DNA of 64,000 bases. It comes from Aphrophora alni. Lineage: Eukaryota > Arthropoda > Insecta > Hemiptera > Aphrophoridae. The stretch lies in assembly GCA_963513935.1 (NCBI GenBank), contig OY740776.1:12244724-12308723 (forward strand), read 5' to 3'. The translations under genes were made by a program, and so were the position numbers. Position 1 is the stretch's first letter. Each line of letters starts with the position of its first letter. Positions 1-11,665 of this stretch are shown here, piece after piece. The notes under the pieces are model-generated. The model made no database searches and was not told where the DNA came from. It saw only the letters and a program-made list of their open reading frames with translations.

Positions 1-1430
1 ATTTATGACCATTTTAATATTTACATTCCACTTTGCAAAGTGTTAATGGATGGAAAGTTGTAAAAGAAATAATTTTCACGCATTAACATAATGTCATCAT
101 AAAACAGTAATTTATATTTTTTTTATTGCTTTCGTACCTTTTGAAATGTACTATGGACAAGAAAGTAAAGTTGACAAACAATACATTAATAAAGTTCTCA
201 AGATTATAAAATTAGTAGTTGAATATAAATTTAAACTTGTTTCAAAATGATTAGTTTGAAATGTAACTCATAAAAGCTCTATCCTTTAATAATATTTTAA
301 CATTTTTAAACAAAATATAAATACTGAAAACAACCTCCCCGTTGTGTCCATTACAATTGAGAGAAGTCAAAATTAAAAAATAAAAAAAAACTGAAAGTCT
401 AAAAAGATACAAATTATTATTTGGTATCGAAGGGAGGGGAGTTAATTATTAATTCTCTGTTAGGTCAATTTTTCAAGGTCATTTGAAAGTTGACTACATT
501 TTAAAATAGAAAGGTATATTTTGTTTGTAAATTCTTATTCTAAAAGATAGAAAAATTCAAAAAACAAAACATTTTTGATTTTTAAAGATATTTTACTAAA
601 TATTTGGAGATCTACTTATTTTCAAGAATTCTTTTCTAAAAAAAAAAAAAAAAAAAAAAAAATAGTTTAGAAGCAAAACTACAAAAGATAAAAGTGGTTC
701 ATTTTAAACTTGTAAACCAGAGAATTTTAATTTTATTTTTTGAAATTGTTTTAGTAATTATTTATTTAAAGTAAAATAAGTTATCAATGTAAAAAAATAA
801 TATGAAAAAAAAAAAAAAAAGTTAGCAGCATCAAGTTAAAATAAACCATTTCTATCTTTTGTTTTTAGAGAAACAAAAAGCACCGATTTTTATACAGTGT
901 GGGCATAATTTGGTCGAATCTGAAGCCAATTTTAAGAAATTAAGGATTTTTTTTTGGTTTTTTTAAACCGATAACTGCAAACCAACATTGTGGGGGGGGG
1001 GTGGCAACCAGGAAATTATGTTTGGTCTATAGAGGCAAAGCTTGACCAAAATATTATAAAAATCGTGAAAACTGATTTTGAGAAAATCGTAATTTTTTGT
1101 TCGTTACGTTAACGCCTTCAATTTTCAGTTGGAAAACAAAACGTCATATGGCCAAAATATCCCACATAGGAAATTAGATTAAATTCGGTTCACGCGTTTG
1201 AACTGTACAACACTCCACCATTGCAAGAAAACACTTTCTTTGGCCTCAAAATATCTCTAAAACTCGACGTCGATTTTTGACTCATCACGTAATTTTATCT
1301 ATACTACGTATACTTGGAAAAATAAAAACGAAGTATTTTAAAGCAACGACCTACAGTTTAGTCACTTTAATTTTTCATTTGATAGAGAAATTTGGAGCAA
1401 TTTTTACTGTACGATTATTAATTACTTTTA
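1..1430. other. AT-rich non-coding DNA
   Basis: No gene is visible. The stretch is AT-rich with long A runs (about 640-661 and 804-819) and a short G run near 992-1001. Short open frames here have no recognisable protein character. It may be intron or intergenic DNA. Confidence 0.5.
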
Positions 1431-1435
1431 AATAT

Positions 1436-1523
1436 TATCAGCAACGACCTAACCTTACCTAAGTTAACTTAAGCTGAGCAAACCTATCCTCAACCTAACC
1501 TTACCTAACCTAACCTAATCTAT
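1436..1523. repeat. Short interstitial telomere-like (CCTAA/CCTTA) tract
   Basis: Repeated CCTAA and CCTTA pentamers with interruptions. On the minus strand this reads as TTAGG, the usual insect telomere repeat. The tract is short and degenerate, so it is interstitial and not a telomere. Confidence 0.6.
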
Positions 1524-1955
1524 TTAGTCTCCCTGACTTAAAATACAAAACACAACAATCTAAAAGTAAACAGGCTTAAACCATCCCACTGAAAGATTTT
1601 AGGAAAAATAAAACCTACCTTTTTAAACAAGAATCTCTTACGAAAAAACTTCTTGTACTTGCTTGTATTTCATTATATAATGGGGCTGGGTAAGTACCAT
1701 CGTGGCACCCATATTTTTTTTTATTCAAAAAATCTTATTTTACTGTATTATAAAATATTAGCAGCAATGTACTACATCCTATTTAGTCTCTCTAACTTAA
1801 AATACAGTCACTATTTGCACACAACAATCTAAAAGTTTTAAAACTTAACAGACTTAAGAATATCCCTCGGAAAGATTTTAAGAAAAATAAAAGCTTTCTT
1901 TTAAACAAGAATCCCTTCCGAAAAAAAAATAGACTTGTACTTGCATTTGAATAAT
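1518..1955. repeat. Diverged tandem duplication of about 265 bp spacing
   Basis: A segment beginning CTATTTAGTCTC near 1518 recurs near 1779. Both continue through an ACAACAATCTAAAAG stretch, a GAAAGATTTTA motif, and a TTTAAACAAGAATC block ending near CTTGTACTTGC. The first copy is more diverged. Confidence 0.6.
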
Positions 1956-2112
1956 TAATCCTTTTTATAAAGCTAAACGAATTATGCAAACCAGGTGGAG
2001 CAAGAAATGAAACACAAGGGTGGTTGTGGGATGTCCTTGTAATTAGCATGTCCTATAGCAGAGGCTGTTGAATAATTACAAGGAGAGATATCCTTTGTTG
2101 TTTTAAGAAGGA
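1680..2112 (+). repeat. Inverted repeat arm A (partner at 8577-9026)
   Basis: The sequence from GGGCTGGGTAAGTACCAT through the block ending near AAGGAGAGATATCCTTTGTT recurs in reverse complement at about 8577-9026 with only scattered mismatches and small indels. The arms lie about 6.5 kb apart. Open frames across this arm are not convincing as genes. The arms may be two copies of one element or the ends of one composite unit. Confidence 0.75.
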
Positions 2113-2549
2113 GGTTAAAAAGAGTTTAAAATAGATAGCCCTACCTCTCGGACACCCCATATTGAGGCATTTTCCAACAGATTTAATGACTGCTTTATAC
2201 CAATAATTCACGAACCGGAATTTCCAAAAAAAGCTCTTTTTTACCACGTTTTTATCAGTTCGGTTTCCGTCATATCTGTCTGTCTGTCTGTCTGTCCGGG
2301 TGGAATTTTGCAATCGAGTTTAAACTAACTCCCCGATAAGCTAGAGACCTGAAATTTTGAACATAGGAAAGAATTGGATGACAATACAATATTCAGTTGG
2401 TTTCTTGTCTCTACATTTGTTTAAACAATAGTTGTTTAACATTAAACAAATAAAATTTTTCCAATGAAATGTTTTTCCTATATTGAGTCTCATCAATATA
2501 TACAAAACCGATTGAAATCTTTCACCCGGACATAAGACTAAAAAACAGA

Positions 2550-2950
2550 TAATAATAAATCAAATATAATATTTTTTTAACATACCACGGACTAAAAAGT
2601 ATAAAATAATTTTTCATGACCCTTCTACAATTTTAAGGGAGGATTGTTAGTGGCTATTTATAGTGGGGCGCAGGCAAACTATGATAGTTAAGAAGGAGTA
2701 AATAAATTAAATTACAGTGAATCTCATTTCCGTTTCACTGAAATTAGCTGTGAATTCATCCGGATTGTCTACTTGTATTATTTACTGGCTGCGCCCCACT
2801 TTTTTCTCTCCAAGTATTCCAAATATATCCATAGCCACTAACAATCCTCCCTCAAAATTGTAGAAGGGTCATGAAAAATTATTTCATACTTTTTAGTCCG
2901 TTTTAAAATGGTGGTATATTAAAAAACAATTTTATTGGATTTATTATTTT
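2550..2950. mobile_element. Inverted-repeat element with about 120-bp arms (MITE-like)
   Basis: The left arm runs from AATAATAAATC near 2551 through GGACTAAAAAGTAT, TTTTTCATGACCCTTCTACA and GGGAGGATTGTTAGTGGCTA, to GTGGGGCGCAG near 2663-2674. The same motifs occur in reverse complement from CTGCGCCCCAC near 2789 to about 2949. There is no transposase in the loop. The long arms and small size fit a non-autonomous DNA element. No clear target duplication was found, so the superfamily is open. Confidence 0.75.
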
Positions 2951-2989
2951 GATTCAAGAGACCATCACAAATAAATTATGAATTTTCTG

Positions 2990-3195
2990 ATCGATCACAT
3001 ATATCGAGATAAAATATAAACCCCTAGTCCTCGAAAACTAGCGTCCGAGTCAGAAAAGAACAAGATTTGGTCAAGAGAAACCAGATAAGAAAGACAAAGA
3101 GAGGGATCTAACTCAAGATCAAATGATAAAGGTGTAGATCCAGCTAGGTCCCTCGGTACTGCCACATCCTTACTCACTGTAAGTGATCCTTTGAG
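2990..3195 (+). repeat. Dispersed repeat family D, copy 1
   Basis: This copy contains the family hallmarks in order: a TCCTCGAAAACT-like block, a GTCAGAAAAGAACAAGA block, TGGTCAAGAGA, GAGAGGGATCTAACTCAAGA, and GGTGTAGATCCAGCTAGG followed by CCCTCGG. About a dozen copies in both orientations are scattered through the window. No coding potential or clear terminal repeats are visible. Confidence 0.7.
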
Positions 3196-3345
3196 GGGTC
3201 AATCTTTATGTAAGGTATAATATTTAGTAAGGTGCTGTGTTACTTACAATTGTTATTATTATTTTTGTATACAAAACTATCATTAAATTAATTATTTATA
3301 ATCTTTTCTTAAGACGAATCATAGCCTTTAAATTTATCCGTGATA

Positions 3346-3860
3346 CACAGGGTGTTTCTATATTTCGTGGAGATAATTCAGGGGGTGGTTATATAGGTCA
3401 AACTAAAGAAGAAAAATACCTATCTCTCTTACTAGCTATCCATCATTGTTTTTTCGAAATAATTTATATCTCTAAAACGGCTCACCGGTTGCTTAGAATT
3501 TTTTTACGGTACTCACCAATCTAAAAAAAAAAGATATAGTTTGAAAAAATAATCAACTTGTTCCAAGTAATCTGTTTCGAAATGGCAGTCATTAAAAAAT
3601 TTTAAACGAAAATAATTCATTATTTTATAAGTTGATTATTTTTCAAAATAGGTCCTTATATTGATGTGTACCGTGCAAAAGTTCAACTCAATCGGTTGTA
3701 CCGTTCTAGAGATATAAAATATTTAGGGGAAAAACAAAATGGCGGATAGCTGGTAAAAGAAGCATTTCTGGACATATGTTTATAGGAACTTTGTTTCTTT
3801 ATTTTGACTCATATTACCACCCACTGAATTATCTCATTATCATTATAGAAACACCCTGTA
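3346..3860. mobile_element. TA-flanked inverted-repeat element with ACAGGGTGTTTC ends
   Basis: The left end ACAGGGTGTTTCTATA is followed by GAGATAATTCAGGGGGTGG. The right end has the reverse complement (CCACCCACTGAATTATCTC, then TATAGAAACACCCTGT). TA dinucleotides flank both ends. Arms are about 60 bp and imperfect. The interior has no transposase. TA flanks suggest a Tc1/mariner-type non-autonomous element; this is inference. Confidence 0.65.
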
Positions 3861-4221
3861 TATGCAGAACAGCATCACTTGACATTTTAACCTATCACAT
3901 AACTTTCTATATACAACTTATATGTGAGAAAGGAAGAAAATTATAATTTTGCAGTAATACATGTTGTATTTGAATTTAAATCCAAAAGCATTTGAAAAAC
4001 AATACATTTAAATTATAAATTTTTTATTATTTGTTTTTTTTCCCTTTAGTTAAAATAGTCGAAGAACCATCCACTTTTAATTATTTATATGTTCACAATT
4101 AAAACAAAAGCAATAATTTCATCCTACATTCTATCATTTTAAAACCACTAGAATTAATTGCAAGGGTGAAAAAGATAATACAAAAAAATGAGCGGTACTT
4201 TTCACAAAGCGCTTTGATAAG

Positions 4222-4379
4222 TCATCGTCCAACACAGTACTGGTTAATATTTTCGTTCCCTTTGTCCAAAACAAACTTGTAGTTGATGAGAGAGTAAGGC
4301 TCGTGAGTGCTATTACTCAAGACATAATGCGAGTTGTTGTGGTCTTGGTGCTCCAGTTTGAACAACGTCGGAATCCAAA
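4222..4379 (-). CDS. Candidate coding exon, unassigned protein
   Basis: Read on the minus strand, this follows an AG acceptor (ATTATAG) and stays open for 51 codons to a TGA. The product begins WIPTLFKLEHQDHNN, continues with NSTHEPYSLINYKFVLDK and ends NQYCVGR. It contains NxS/T sequons (N-N-S, S-N-S-T) and one cysteine, so a secreted or extracellular domain is possible, but I do not recognise a family. GC content is higher than in the flanks. The frame is also open for about 12 codons upstream of the proposed acceptor, so the 5' border is uncertain. It could be a chance open frame. Confidence 0.35.
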
Positions 4380-4399
4380 CTATAATTTCATGGTTTACT

Positions 4400-4835
4400 A
4401 TTATTTTTTGTGACGTTCGTTTATGTCGTTAGTTTTAATGCAATTCCAGGTTATGAAGAGCGGAGTTTCTCTGTGACTGAAATGGCAAAAATGTTGGTTT
4501 ATTGTTGGAATGGGGTTTTTAGCCCAGTTTTAGTAATGTTTATGGTTGGAGTTAGATTGTGTGTTATATAGTTTGTAGTGATAAATTTATGTGTACAGTG
4601 AATGTGTATGATATATAGTGAATATATTCCCTAACTAATAAAAAAAAAAAATTATTAAACGATAAAATGTTTAAATTATATGTTCCCTTTTTGGATGTTT
4701 GCATTGTGCCGATATACTTGTTATAAACAATGAAATTGTTAATATACCAGAGAGGAAAGACTAAGAGACTAACGGTTAAAAAATACAAAATTTCACTGTG
4801 TCATTTTTCCAAAAAAACCCATTTTCAGATACATT
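4400..4835. other. Non-coding AT-rich spacer
   Basis: No repeat or gene was recognised. It has an A-run near 4640-4650 and short AT-rich frames only. Confidence 0.4.
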
Positions 4836-4839
4836 GAAA

Positions 4840-5905
4840 AAAATTCAAAAAAGTTTGGAAAGGAAATTAAAAGGTTGTACAAAAATTCAAAATGGTGGTA
4901 AAAGAAATTAAAAGGTTCTAAACCAAATCCAAGGTGTGAGAAGAAATTAAAAAGTTTGAAAAAAATTCAAGGAGGTGTGAGAAGAAATTAAAAGGTTGTA
5001 AAAAAAATTCAAAAAAGTGGGTAGGAAAATTAAAAGATTGTATAAAATTTTAAAAAGGTTGGTGAGGAAATGAAAAGTTTGCATAAAAATTCAAAATGTA
5101 GCAAAAGGAGATTAAAAGGTTGTAAAAGAATTCAAGAAAGTGGAAGAGAAAATTAAAAGGTTGCACAAAAAATTCAAAAATGTTGTAAAAAAATTCAAGG
5201 AGGCGTGAGAATAAATTAAAAGGTTGTAAAAATTCAAAAAGGGAAAAGAAAAAGGTTGTATAAAAATTCAAAAAGGTTGCTGAGGAATTTAAAAGTGTGT
5301 AAAAAAAATTCAAAAAGGTGAAAAAAGAATTCAAAAAGGTTGGAGAGAAAATTAAAAGGTTGTAAAAAACACAAAAATGTGGAAGAGGACATTAAAAGGT
5401 TGTACAAGAATTTAAGAAGGTGAGAGGAAATTAAAAGGTTGTACAAACAAATTTAAAAAGGTTGAAAATTAAAAGGTTGTAAAACAAAATCAAGAAAGTT
5501 GGAGAAAAAATTAAACGATTGTAAAAAAAAATCTAAAAAGTGGGAAAGAAAATTAAAAGATTGTACAAAAATACAAAAAGGTTGCTGAGGGAATTAAAAG
5601 TTTGTAAAAGAATTCAAAAAGGTGGGAACGGAATGTAAAAAAATTCAAGAAGGTGGGAAAGGAAATTAAAAGGTTGTACAAAAAATTTGAAAAAGTTGAA
5701 AATTAAAAGGTTGTAAAAAAATTCAAGAAGGTGTTGAGAAGAAATTAAAAATTGGGGAAAAATTAAAAGGTACTAAAATTCAAAAAAGGTTGCTGAGGAA
5801 ATAATTCAAGAAGTTGGGAGAGGAAACTAAAAAATGTGGAAGAGGAAATTAAAAAGTTGTAAAATAATTAAAGAAGGTTGGAGGGGAAATGAAATATTTA
5901 TTAAA
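4840..5905. repeat. Purine-rich degenerate minisatellite
   Basis: A unit of roughly 40-50 bp is repeated more than 20 times with heavy decay. Its recurring pieces are AAATTAAAAGGTTGTA, AAAAATTCAAAAAGG and a GGTGGGAGAGG-like block. The plus strand is almost all purine plus T, giving strong strand asymmetry. The Phe/Leu-rich minus-strand open frames are by-products of the repeat. Confidence 0.85.
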
Positions 5906-7390
5906 AAATCACGATGGTGTGAAAATCAAAGTGCAAGATTTTATTTCCTATGACTTCTCATACAGTATGTTGTTTTAAGAAAATTTTCGGGAATATACCC
6001 TTTGTTACAACATTCTTCTACTGCAGCTCCGCTCAAAAAAAATAATAAATAAAAAAAATAATAATAATAATAAAAAAAAACCAATAAACAAAATAAAAAT
6101 AATATACATAAAATCAATTTAATTTTACTAATTTAAAAAGAAACAAAATAAAACAACATATTAACTTGAAACCTCTTTTTGTAAAATAGCTCAAACGCTA
6201 CAAATGACAAAATTAAAACAGAAATTAAAGAACTGTCCTAAAAACGTGAATAAATTATAATAAATAGTTGATAATTGGTTCGGTGACTATTTATTAAAGC
6301 TGTTTGTAGTACGTTAAATGTTAATTATTACAAGACATAAAGAAGTAAGGAAGCCTCTTGCTATAGGTAAAGGTCGGAGAGGATAAATCAATATTACCTT
6401 GAGACTGTAAGGTGAAATAATTATAGAACCTCTGAATTGTCTCTACTCGCAATTCTCCGACTGAACATTAGCTTATTTTTAATTTAGTCTCATTGTTTCG
6501 TCAGATTTTCACTTTTAGCTTCTTTAGAAAATTGTAGATCTGATATTTTAAAATTTTGATATTTGGGTCCTCGTGAATCTAAAAATATAGAACTGAATTT
6601 AAAAAAAAAAGTTATTACATTTTATTATGCCTGTTAGATGTTTAACGGTTCACATGTGTATGTTAAAGTTAAATAGAACTGCAAGCACCTTTATCAACTG
6701 AGCCACTCCGTTCCAGTATATACCACGTGATCCAAAAGTCCTGTCCCTTTATAAATTTTGAACGAGAATGAAAAAAAAAAGAAGTTTTTTCTTAACTTTA
6801 CACGACTATAGAGGTGAACTTTTGACTTTTTTCCTCCTCCCCTTTCCCAAATTTTGGTTTTGAGATCAATAAATTGTTACATAAAGTACAGCAAATGAAC
6901 CTCTGAAAACTCCTAAAATCTTGTTTTTCACTATTTTGAGGCTCTGTAGCTCCTAAATACTTTAATAAATAAAAAAAAACACAAGAATAAAAAAAAGTCT
7001 TAAATTTATGTGTAGACTCTAAACCCATCATACAAATATTTCTACAAAATTTTTAAGTTAGCCGCTATATTGGAAGAACGCTTGATATCATTTTTTTAAA
7101 AAAACTCCAAAGAAGACAATGTAAAAAAGTTCAGGGCGTTACTATTTGTTTTTTTTTAAACATAATCAAGTACATTCCAAATAAAATACCTGTGACGATT
7201 ACATCAACCACTCAGTATAATTATACATTTAAACTAAAAATTATGAATATTGCTTTCAACACTGATTTTAAAAGTAAAATGTTCAAAATGGCCGCTATTT
7301 TATCGAATACAAATTTGTACTCTTCTTCGCATATTTACATCTACTCCGTCAATCGTATTGGTACCATGTCCTACTAGCAGTTCAGTTACT
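5906..7390. other. Non-coding AT-rich DNA
   Basis: No gene is recognised. An AATAAT-type simple repeat lies near 6044-6080. A CGTGATCCAAAAGTCCTGTCCC stretch near 6725 resembles the ends of other inverted-repeat elements here, but its partner end is not visible. Confidence 0.4.
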
Positions 7391-7394
7391 TTTC

Positions 7395-7740
7395 AAAAAT
7401 TACTTTGGAGTAATTAAAAGGGTAAAAACCACAGTTGAAATTTTGTTTCAAGAAATATTACGTGTGGAGTATCAAATAAAACTAGAAGTTATTCTGATTA
7501 CGAATATGTATGTTTATTTGATGGAAAAATTTATGTATGGCGCTAGGACAAATTAAAGTGTCGGTTATCGTGTCTCACACTTTCCAACTCGAACCCGGCG
7601 TGGCCCAAAAATATCAAAACGAATTATTTCCACTTAAAATTAGATTGCAGTGTGAAATCATATATTATGGTTTTTTGTATGACGAATACAACTTGATTTA
7701 AACACACAATGAGAGATGCGTAGCGTATAAGTTTCGCAAA
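7395..7740 (+). repeat. Dispersed repeat family X, copy 1
   Basis: This copy contains AGTATCAAATAAAACTAGAA, then a TATGTATGTTTATTTGA stretch, GTGAAATCATATATTATGGT and a TGTATGACGAATACAACTT block. The same order occurs at 43765-44235 (minus) and 45385-45835 (plus), with a partial copy at 8280-8430. It directly abuts the transposase remnant at 7740, so it may be the end of that element. Confidence 0.7.
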
Positions 7741-8280
7741 GTCTACACAGGTGTTACAGTCCCAAAAAGAAGCCTAAACCGAACATCTTTGAAACTGAAT
7801 ATAAGCAGTACGTCGTTGAGAAGAATGTTTAAAAACAATGGTGGTTTTCCCTATAAGATACTAACTGGGCAACCTTTGAACTGTATAAACAAAACAGTCA
7901 GAGTTCAGTACTGCGCTGCAATGTTAGCAATGTACTATGGAGAACCTGAATTTCTGAGTGATGTATGGTTTTCAGATGAATGGTTTCATAAACAAGCAGA
8001 CAACACGTTTTCTTGGGTTTGAATGTCCTGACAGTCTTGTAGAGAGGCCACAGCATAGTAAGCACGTAACCATTTGGTGCGCTGTGTCAGGCCATAATTG
8101 GCCCATACTTTGTTGAAAACAATAATGGAAATCCTCTTACTGTAAATCAGGATCAATATAGGGTCATTCTTGATCGTTTTATAGGAGACCTCAGGAGATT
8201 TTGTCTTGTCCGAAACCTGTCTTTTCGTTCACAATGGTTCCAGCAAGATGGCACAACCAGCAAGAAGTTATTAAATCTTG
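7740..8280 (+). pseudogene. Decayed Tc1/mariner-type (DDE_3) transposase fragment
   Basis: Conceptual translation in shifting frames gives recognisable pieces in the expected order: an N-terminal piece ending VWFSDEWFH (first catalytic Asp region), then HSKHVTIWCAVSG, then a GPYFVENNNGNPLTVN-like segment, and FRSQWFQQDGTT (second Asp region). Stops and frameshifts separate them, for example the stop after DNTFSWV at 8022. The HTH part and the final acidic residue region are not found. The fragment is inactive and lies between two copies of repeat family X. Confidence 0.75.
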
Positions 8281-8430
8281 TGTGAGGTATCAAATACAAC
8301 TAGAAGTTATTCTGATTAGGACTATGTATGTTTATTTGTCGATAAATTCATATTTTGGTGCTAGGTTAAATTTAAAGTGTCAGATATCATGTCCCACCGC
8401 CTCCAACTTACACTTTTCATCAGAACACCA
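8280..8430 (+). repeat. Dispersed repeat family X, partial copy 2
   Basis: It repeats the GAGGTATCAAATACAACTAG, ATGTATGTTTATTTGTCGA and AAAGTGTCAGATATCATGTC segments of copy 1, in the same orientation. Together with 7395-7740 it brackets the decayed transposase as direct repeats. Confidence 0.65.
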
Positions 8431-8576
8431 GTTATAGTAAAAACAAAAAATCCCTTTACTCTACAGAGATACTGTTACTAAAAAGTAGAGACAAGAAAGT
8501 TTCCAATGTCTTCTCCACCTTTCCTCTCATCAGTGTTACCAACATAAATACTTTACAACATCTTTATTCAAACCTC

Positions 8577-9026
8577 TTTCTTAAAAACAACAAAGGATAT
8601 CTCTCCTTGTAATTATTCAACAGCCTCTGCTATAGGACATGCTAATTACAAGGACATCCCACAACCACCCTTGTGTTTCATTTCTTGCTCCGCCTGGTTT
8701 GCATAATTCGTTTAGCTTTATAAAAAGGATTAATTATTCAGAGGCAAGTACAAGTCTATTTTTTTTTTCGGAAGGGATTCTTGTTTAAAAGAAAGCTTTT
8801 ATTTTTCTTAAAATCTTTCCGAGGGATGTTCTTAAGTCTGTTAAGTTTTAAAACTTTTAGATTGTTGTGTGCAAATAGTGACTGTATTTTAAGTTAGAGA
8901 GACTAAATAGGATGTAGTACATTGCTGCTAATATTTAAAACTAACTTTATAGTACAGTAAAATAAGATATTTTTGAATAAAAAATATGGCTGCCATGATG
9001 GTACTTACCCAGCCCTATTGTTGAAT
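8577..9026 (-). repeat. Inverted repeat arm A' (partner at 1680-2112)
   Basis: Reverse complement of arm A, from AACAAAGGATATCTCTCCTT to ATGGTACTTACCCAGCCC. It has a small insertion near 8935 relative to its partner. The sequence just left of it (about 8440-8575) is also found, diverged and inverted, near 37440-37560, which points to a mobile origin. Confidence 0.75.
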
Positions 9027-9600
9027 GAATTACAAGGAGATCCTCTAAATGTAATGTCAAAAAGTTGTATCTTGGACCTTGGAGGAAATGTTAAATTTAA
9101 TTGGTACATCAAAGAGTCTTTTTGCCTAGTAGACTAAGTTTGTTTTCTGAACCTCATATTCTGTATATCACTACTTTCATGAAGTCCGTTAGGCACTAGA
9201 GGGCCTCGTAATGTGTTAAAAACCTCACTCGCTACGCTCGTGTAAGTAACACAGTCCTACCGCATCTCACATCACAAAGCTCAGGATTTGTAATAATTAC
9301 AGTTTTGACAATAACTTCGCTATTTGTCATCGCAGAGAGGGTGGCGTTGTTTCTACTACGTGCAGAATTGAAATCTCCGCATTTTAATTTTAACACAAGA
9401 GATACCTACAAAAACCTGTTTAAAATTCCCGCCATTTTAACATTTATATGCTTTAAAGAAGCACGTTTCATGTTCCTATCTTAATTCTCGTGCGCACTAT
9501 CGTACGGACAATTAGTTTACGTGTAGACAACAACGACAAACAGCATGTTGAAAACCACTTTATCGCTTTCCTGAAACCGTATGAATCACTAGAGCACTGT
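9027..9600. other. Non-coding spacer
   Basis: No gene is seen. A CACTCGCTACGCTCGTGTAAG stretch near 9228 resembles low-complexity ends of small transposons but has no visible partner. Confidence 0.35.
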
Positions 9601-9609
9601 GGTATTCCT

Positions 9610-9796
9610 CAAAACCACAATAAAACACCAACAACACAAAGGCTGTATAGTTCTGTTTATTAGTAGTAATTGTAGTTATTAAGGTTAGCGGTTATTGTAC
9701 CTCTAAAGATAATAGCACTGCTATTGAAATGTACATAAGGTAGAATAAACATATCAATACAGTTTTTGTGTTTGTTTGTGTTTTATTGTGGTTTTG
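9610..9796 (+). mobile_element. Small element with 19-bp inverted ends and a hammerhead-like motif
   Basis: The 19-bp ends CAAAACCACAATAAAACAC (9610-9628) and its exact reverse complement (9778-9796) enclose a hammerhead-like core at 9700-9741: CTAAAGA, a hairpin AATAGC/GCTATT, then GAAA and the palindrome TGTACA. The related unit at 23329-23940 has similar ends (ACCACAATTCAATAAAA) and the same fold with another hairpin sequence. It resembles terminal repeats of Penelope-like elements, but no ORF is present. Confidence 0.6.
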
Positions 9797-9799
9797 GGG

Positions 9800-11350
9800 G
9801 AAATTTACTTTCACCGATAAATAATGCTACTCCAGATAGCCACACAAAAAAATCAACTAAAACAACGCAAGATATGTTAAATACCTTCAGTATTAATAGT
9901 GTGCTCCCGTAAAAGGAATCATTAAAGAATATTGAGTAAAAAGCGTAAATTCTTAATACTGCGAGATAACCACAGTTGTATTTTTGCTAAAATTTTGAGA
10001 ATTAACAAATAATTATCCTGATGGATCCTTTGAGATGGTAACAGCAAGGATGAAAGAATTTCCAGAAAAGTTGTCATTTTAAACTATAGTAAGCATAACT
10101 GAACATTGACTGGTAAAAATTAAATTCTTCTACATAAATAAAACATTATAAATTGGCAGCTGTTTATACAGGATCCTATGAAATTATTGGATCAGTTGAA
10201 ATACAAAGGTTAGATTTGACTAAATTTTCTTTTGAGAGGTTTTTGATGTGGTATACATTTCTGTAATTGTGATAGCTGTGTGATGCCAACTAAGTATGAT
10301 AATATTTTATAATCTCTGTTAAATTATTAAACAGAAGACAACAGAAATTGTTTAAAAAATATGAGAAAAGGTATAGATACAGCTAGGGGACTAAAGTGAG
10401 TATGCCTCGACAATGAAGGACCTGAGAAGGAAGAATGAGGATGTAGAAAAGACAGTCAAGAACGCAATGTGGTACAGGAGGTTCTTGAAGGACTGCAGCC
10501 TCATGGAATTGAGGACAAAGTCTCATCTTGTCATATTTCCAATATCGAAATTAAATTAAAAAACTCAATGACTCGAAAATAAGATGAAATTACTTCAAGA
10601 TCCACAAACTTGTGCGGAATTGCGGCGCATTGTTATTAAACTACTTTATTGTTTGATAGACTCTACTCTAATACGCCGGGATATGGTTCTACAGACTGTT
10701 GAATCAAAGACTATAATATCTTAATGAATAATACAGGGCAACAATAGGACTGTTGTAGGCGGTCAATTGCTTACTGCCATTAATGTTAGCAACGTTGCCA
10801 AATTGCACGACATTATACGCTCTGTTCAACAGAGCCATTGTTGTAACCATTGCATATTGCTGATTCGGGTTCTAGATATGGGGGTTTTCTTTTGTGTTTT
10901 ACTTTAAAAGTATTCTTTAAAAGAAATATATTTTGAAGAATTTTTAATGTATAACAAATGTTGTTTTACTGATGCAAACAAATTTGTTCAACATTACGAA
11001 AACATACTTGGAAGTATGGAATCTCCAGGATTATACTTAAAGGGGGGACGATGATCAATGGACACTATTTGTTGATCAAACTTTAAATGGATACTTTCGA
11101 AACTTAAATGGGAACCTAACCATACTTTTTCTTGGAATTTAAAAGTCGTTTTGTAAACTTTCAAAATAACAGCTATTTTACAATATGGCAGCTAACCCTT
11201 AACCTTCATTACGGAAACACATTTGGGGGGGGGGGTCTTTTTCGTAGTTTAAACAAATCTTTAACACTTTTTAGGTATTTATTGATAAATCCACTCTTTA
11301 ATGAGTTATAAGGGGTAAATCTCCATCATGGAAATACAACCGAGACTATG
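9800..11350. other. Mostly non-coding; short coding-like run at 10410-10560
   Basis: The stretch is largely unremarkable. At about 10412-10558 (plus) a frame without stops reads MKDLRRKNEDVEKTVKNAMW followed by YRRFLKDCSLMELRTKSH, which looks protein-like. It could be a transposon or host exon fragment; no family is recognised. A G run lies at 11225-11235. Confidence 0.35.
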
Positions 11351-11351
11351 G

Positions 11352-11665
11352 AATTCCCACGATCCTAACCTAACCTAACTCACTCGTTTAGGAAGTTAAA
11401 AGGGCTTCAAATTTCGAAAAGTGGAATTTGTATGTATTTTTGGGAGGCGATTTTACGTATTTGCCATTGTTACATTAAGTTAAAAATTTAATTAGTCACG
11501 GTCTAGGAAGTGTAAATACCAATGGAGGACTAAAATTAAAATAACTAGTTTGTGGGAAGGATAAAAACCTACTTATAATTAATTACAGTAGATTTTAGTT
11601 TTAAGTGTTAAAATTTCCATTATGGAAACACCGAGACTATTTAAATCATACAATCCTAACCTAAC
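11352..11665. repeat. Diverged satellite-like units in inverted orientation flanking the array
   Basis: At 11352-11390 and 11631-11660 the pattern CCGAGACTAT...CCTAACCTAACC matches the reverse complement of the array core (…GGATTGTGGGC…GGTCTCGG). These copies sit just before the array and point the other way. The first array unit can therefore form a large hairpin. Confidence 0.6.

Noticed and set aside
5050..5446. Two minus-strand Phe/Leu-rich frames of 70-94 codons
   Set aside because: They follow the purine-rich minisatellite period and repeat the same peptide pieces, so they are by-products of the repeat.
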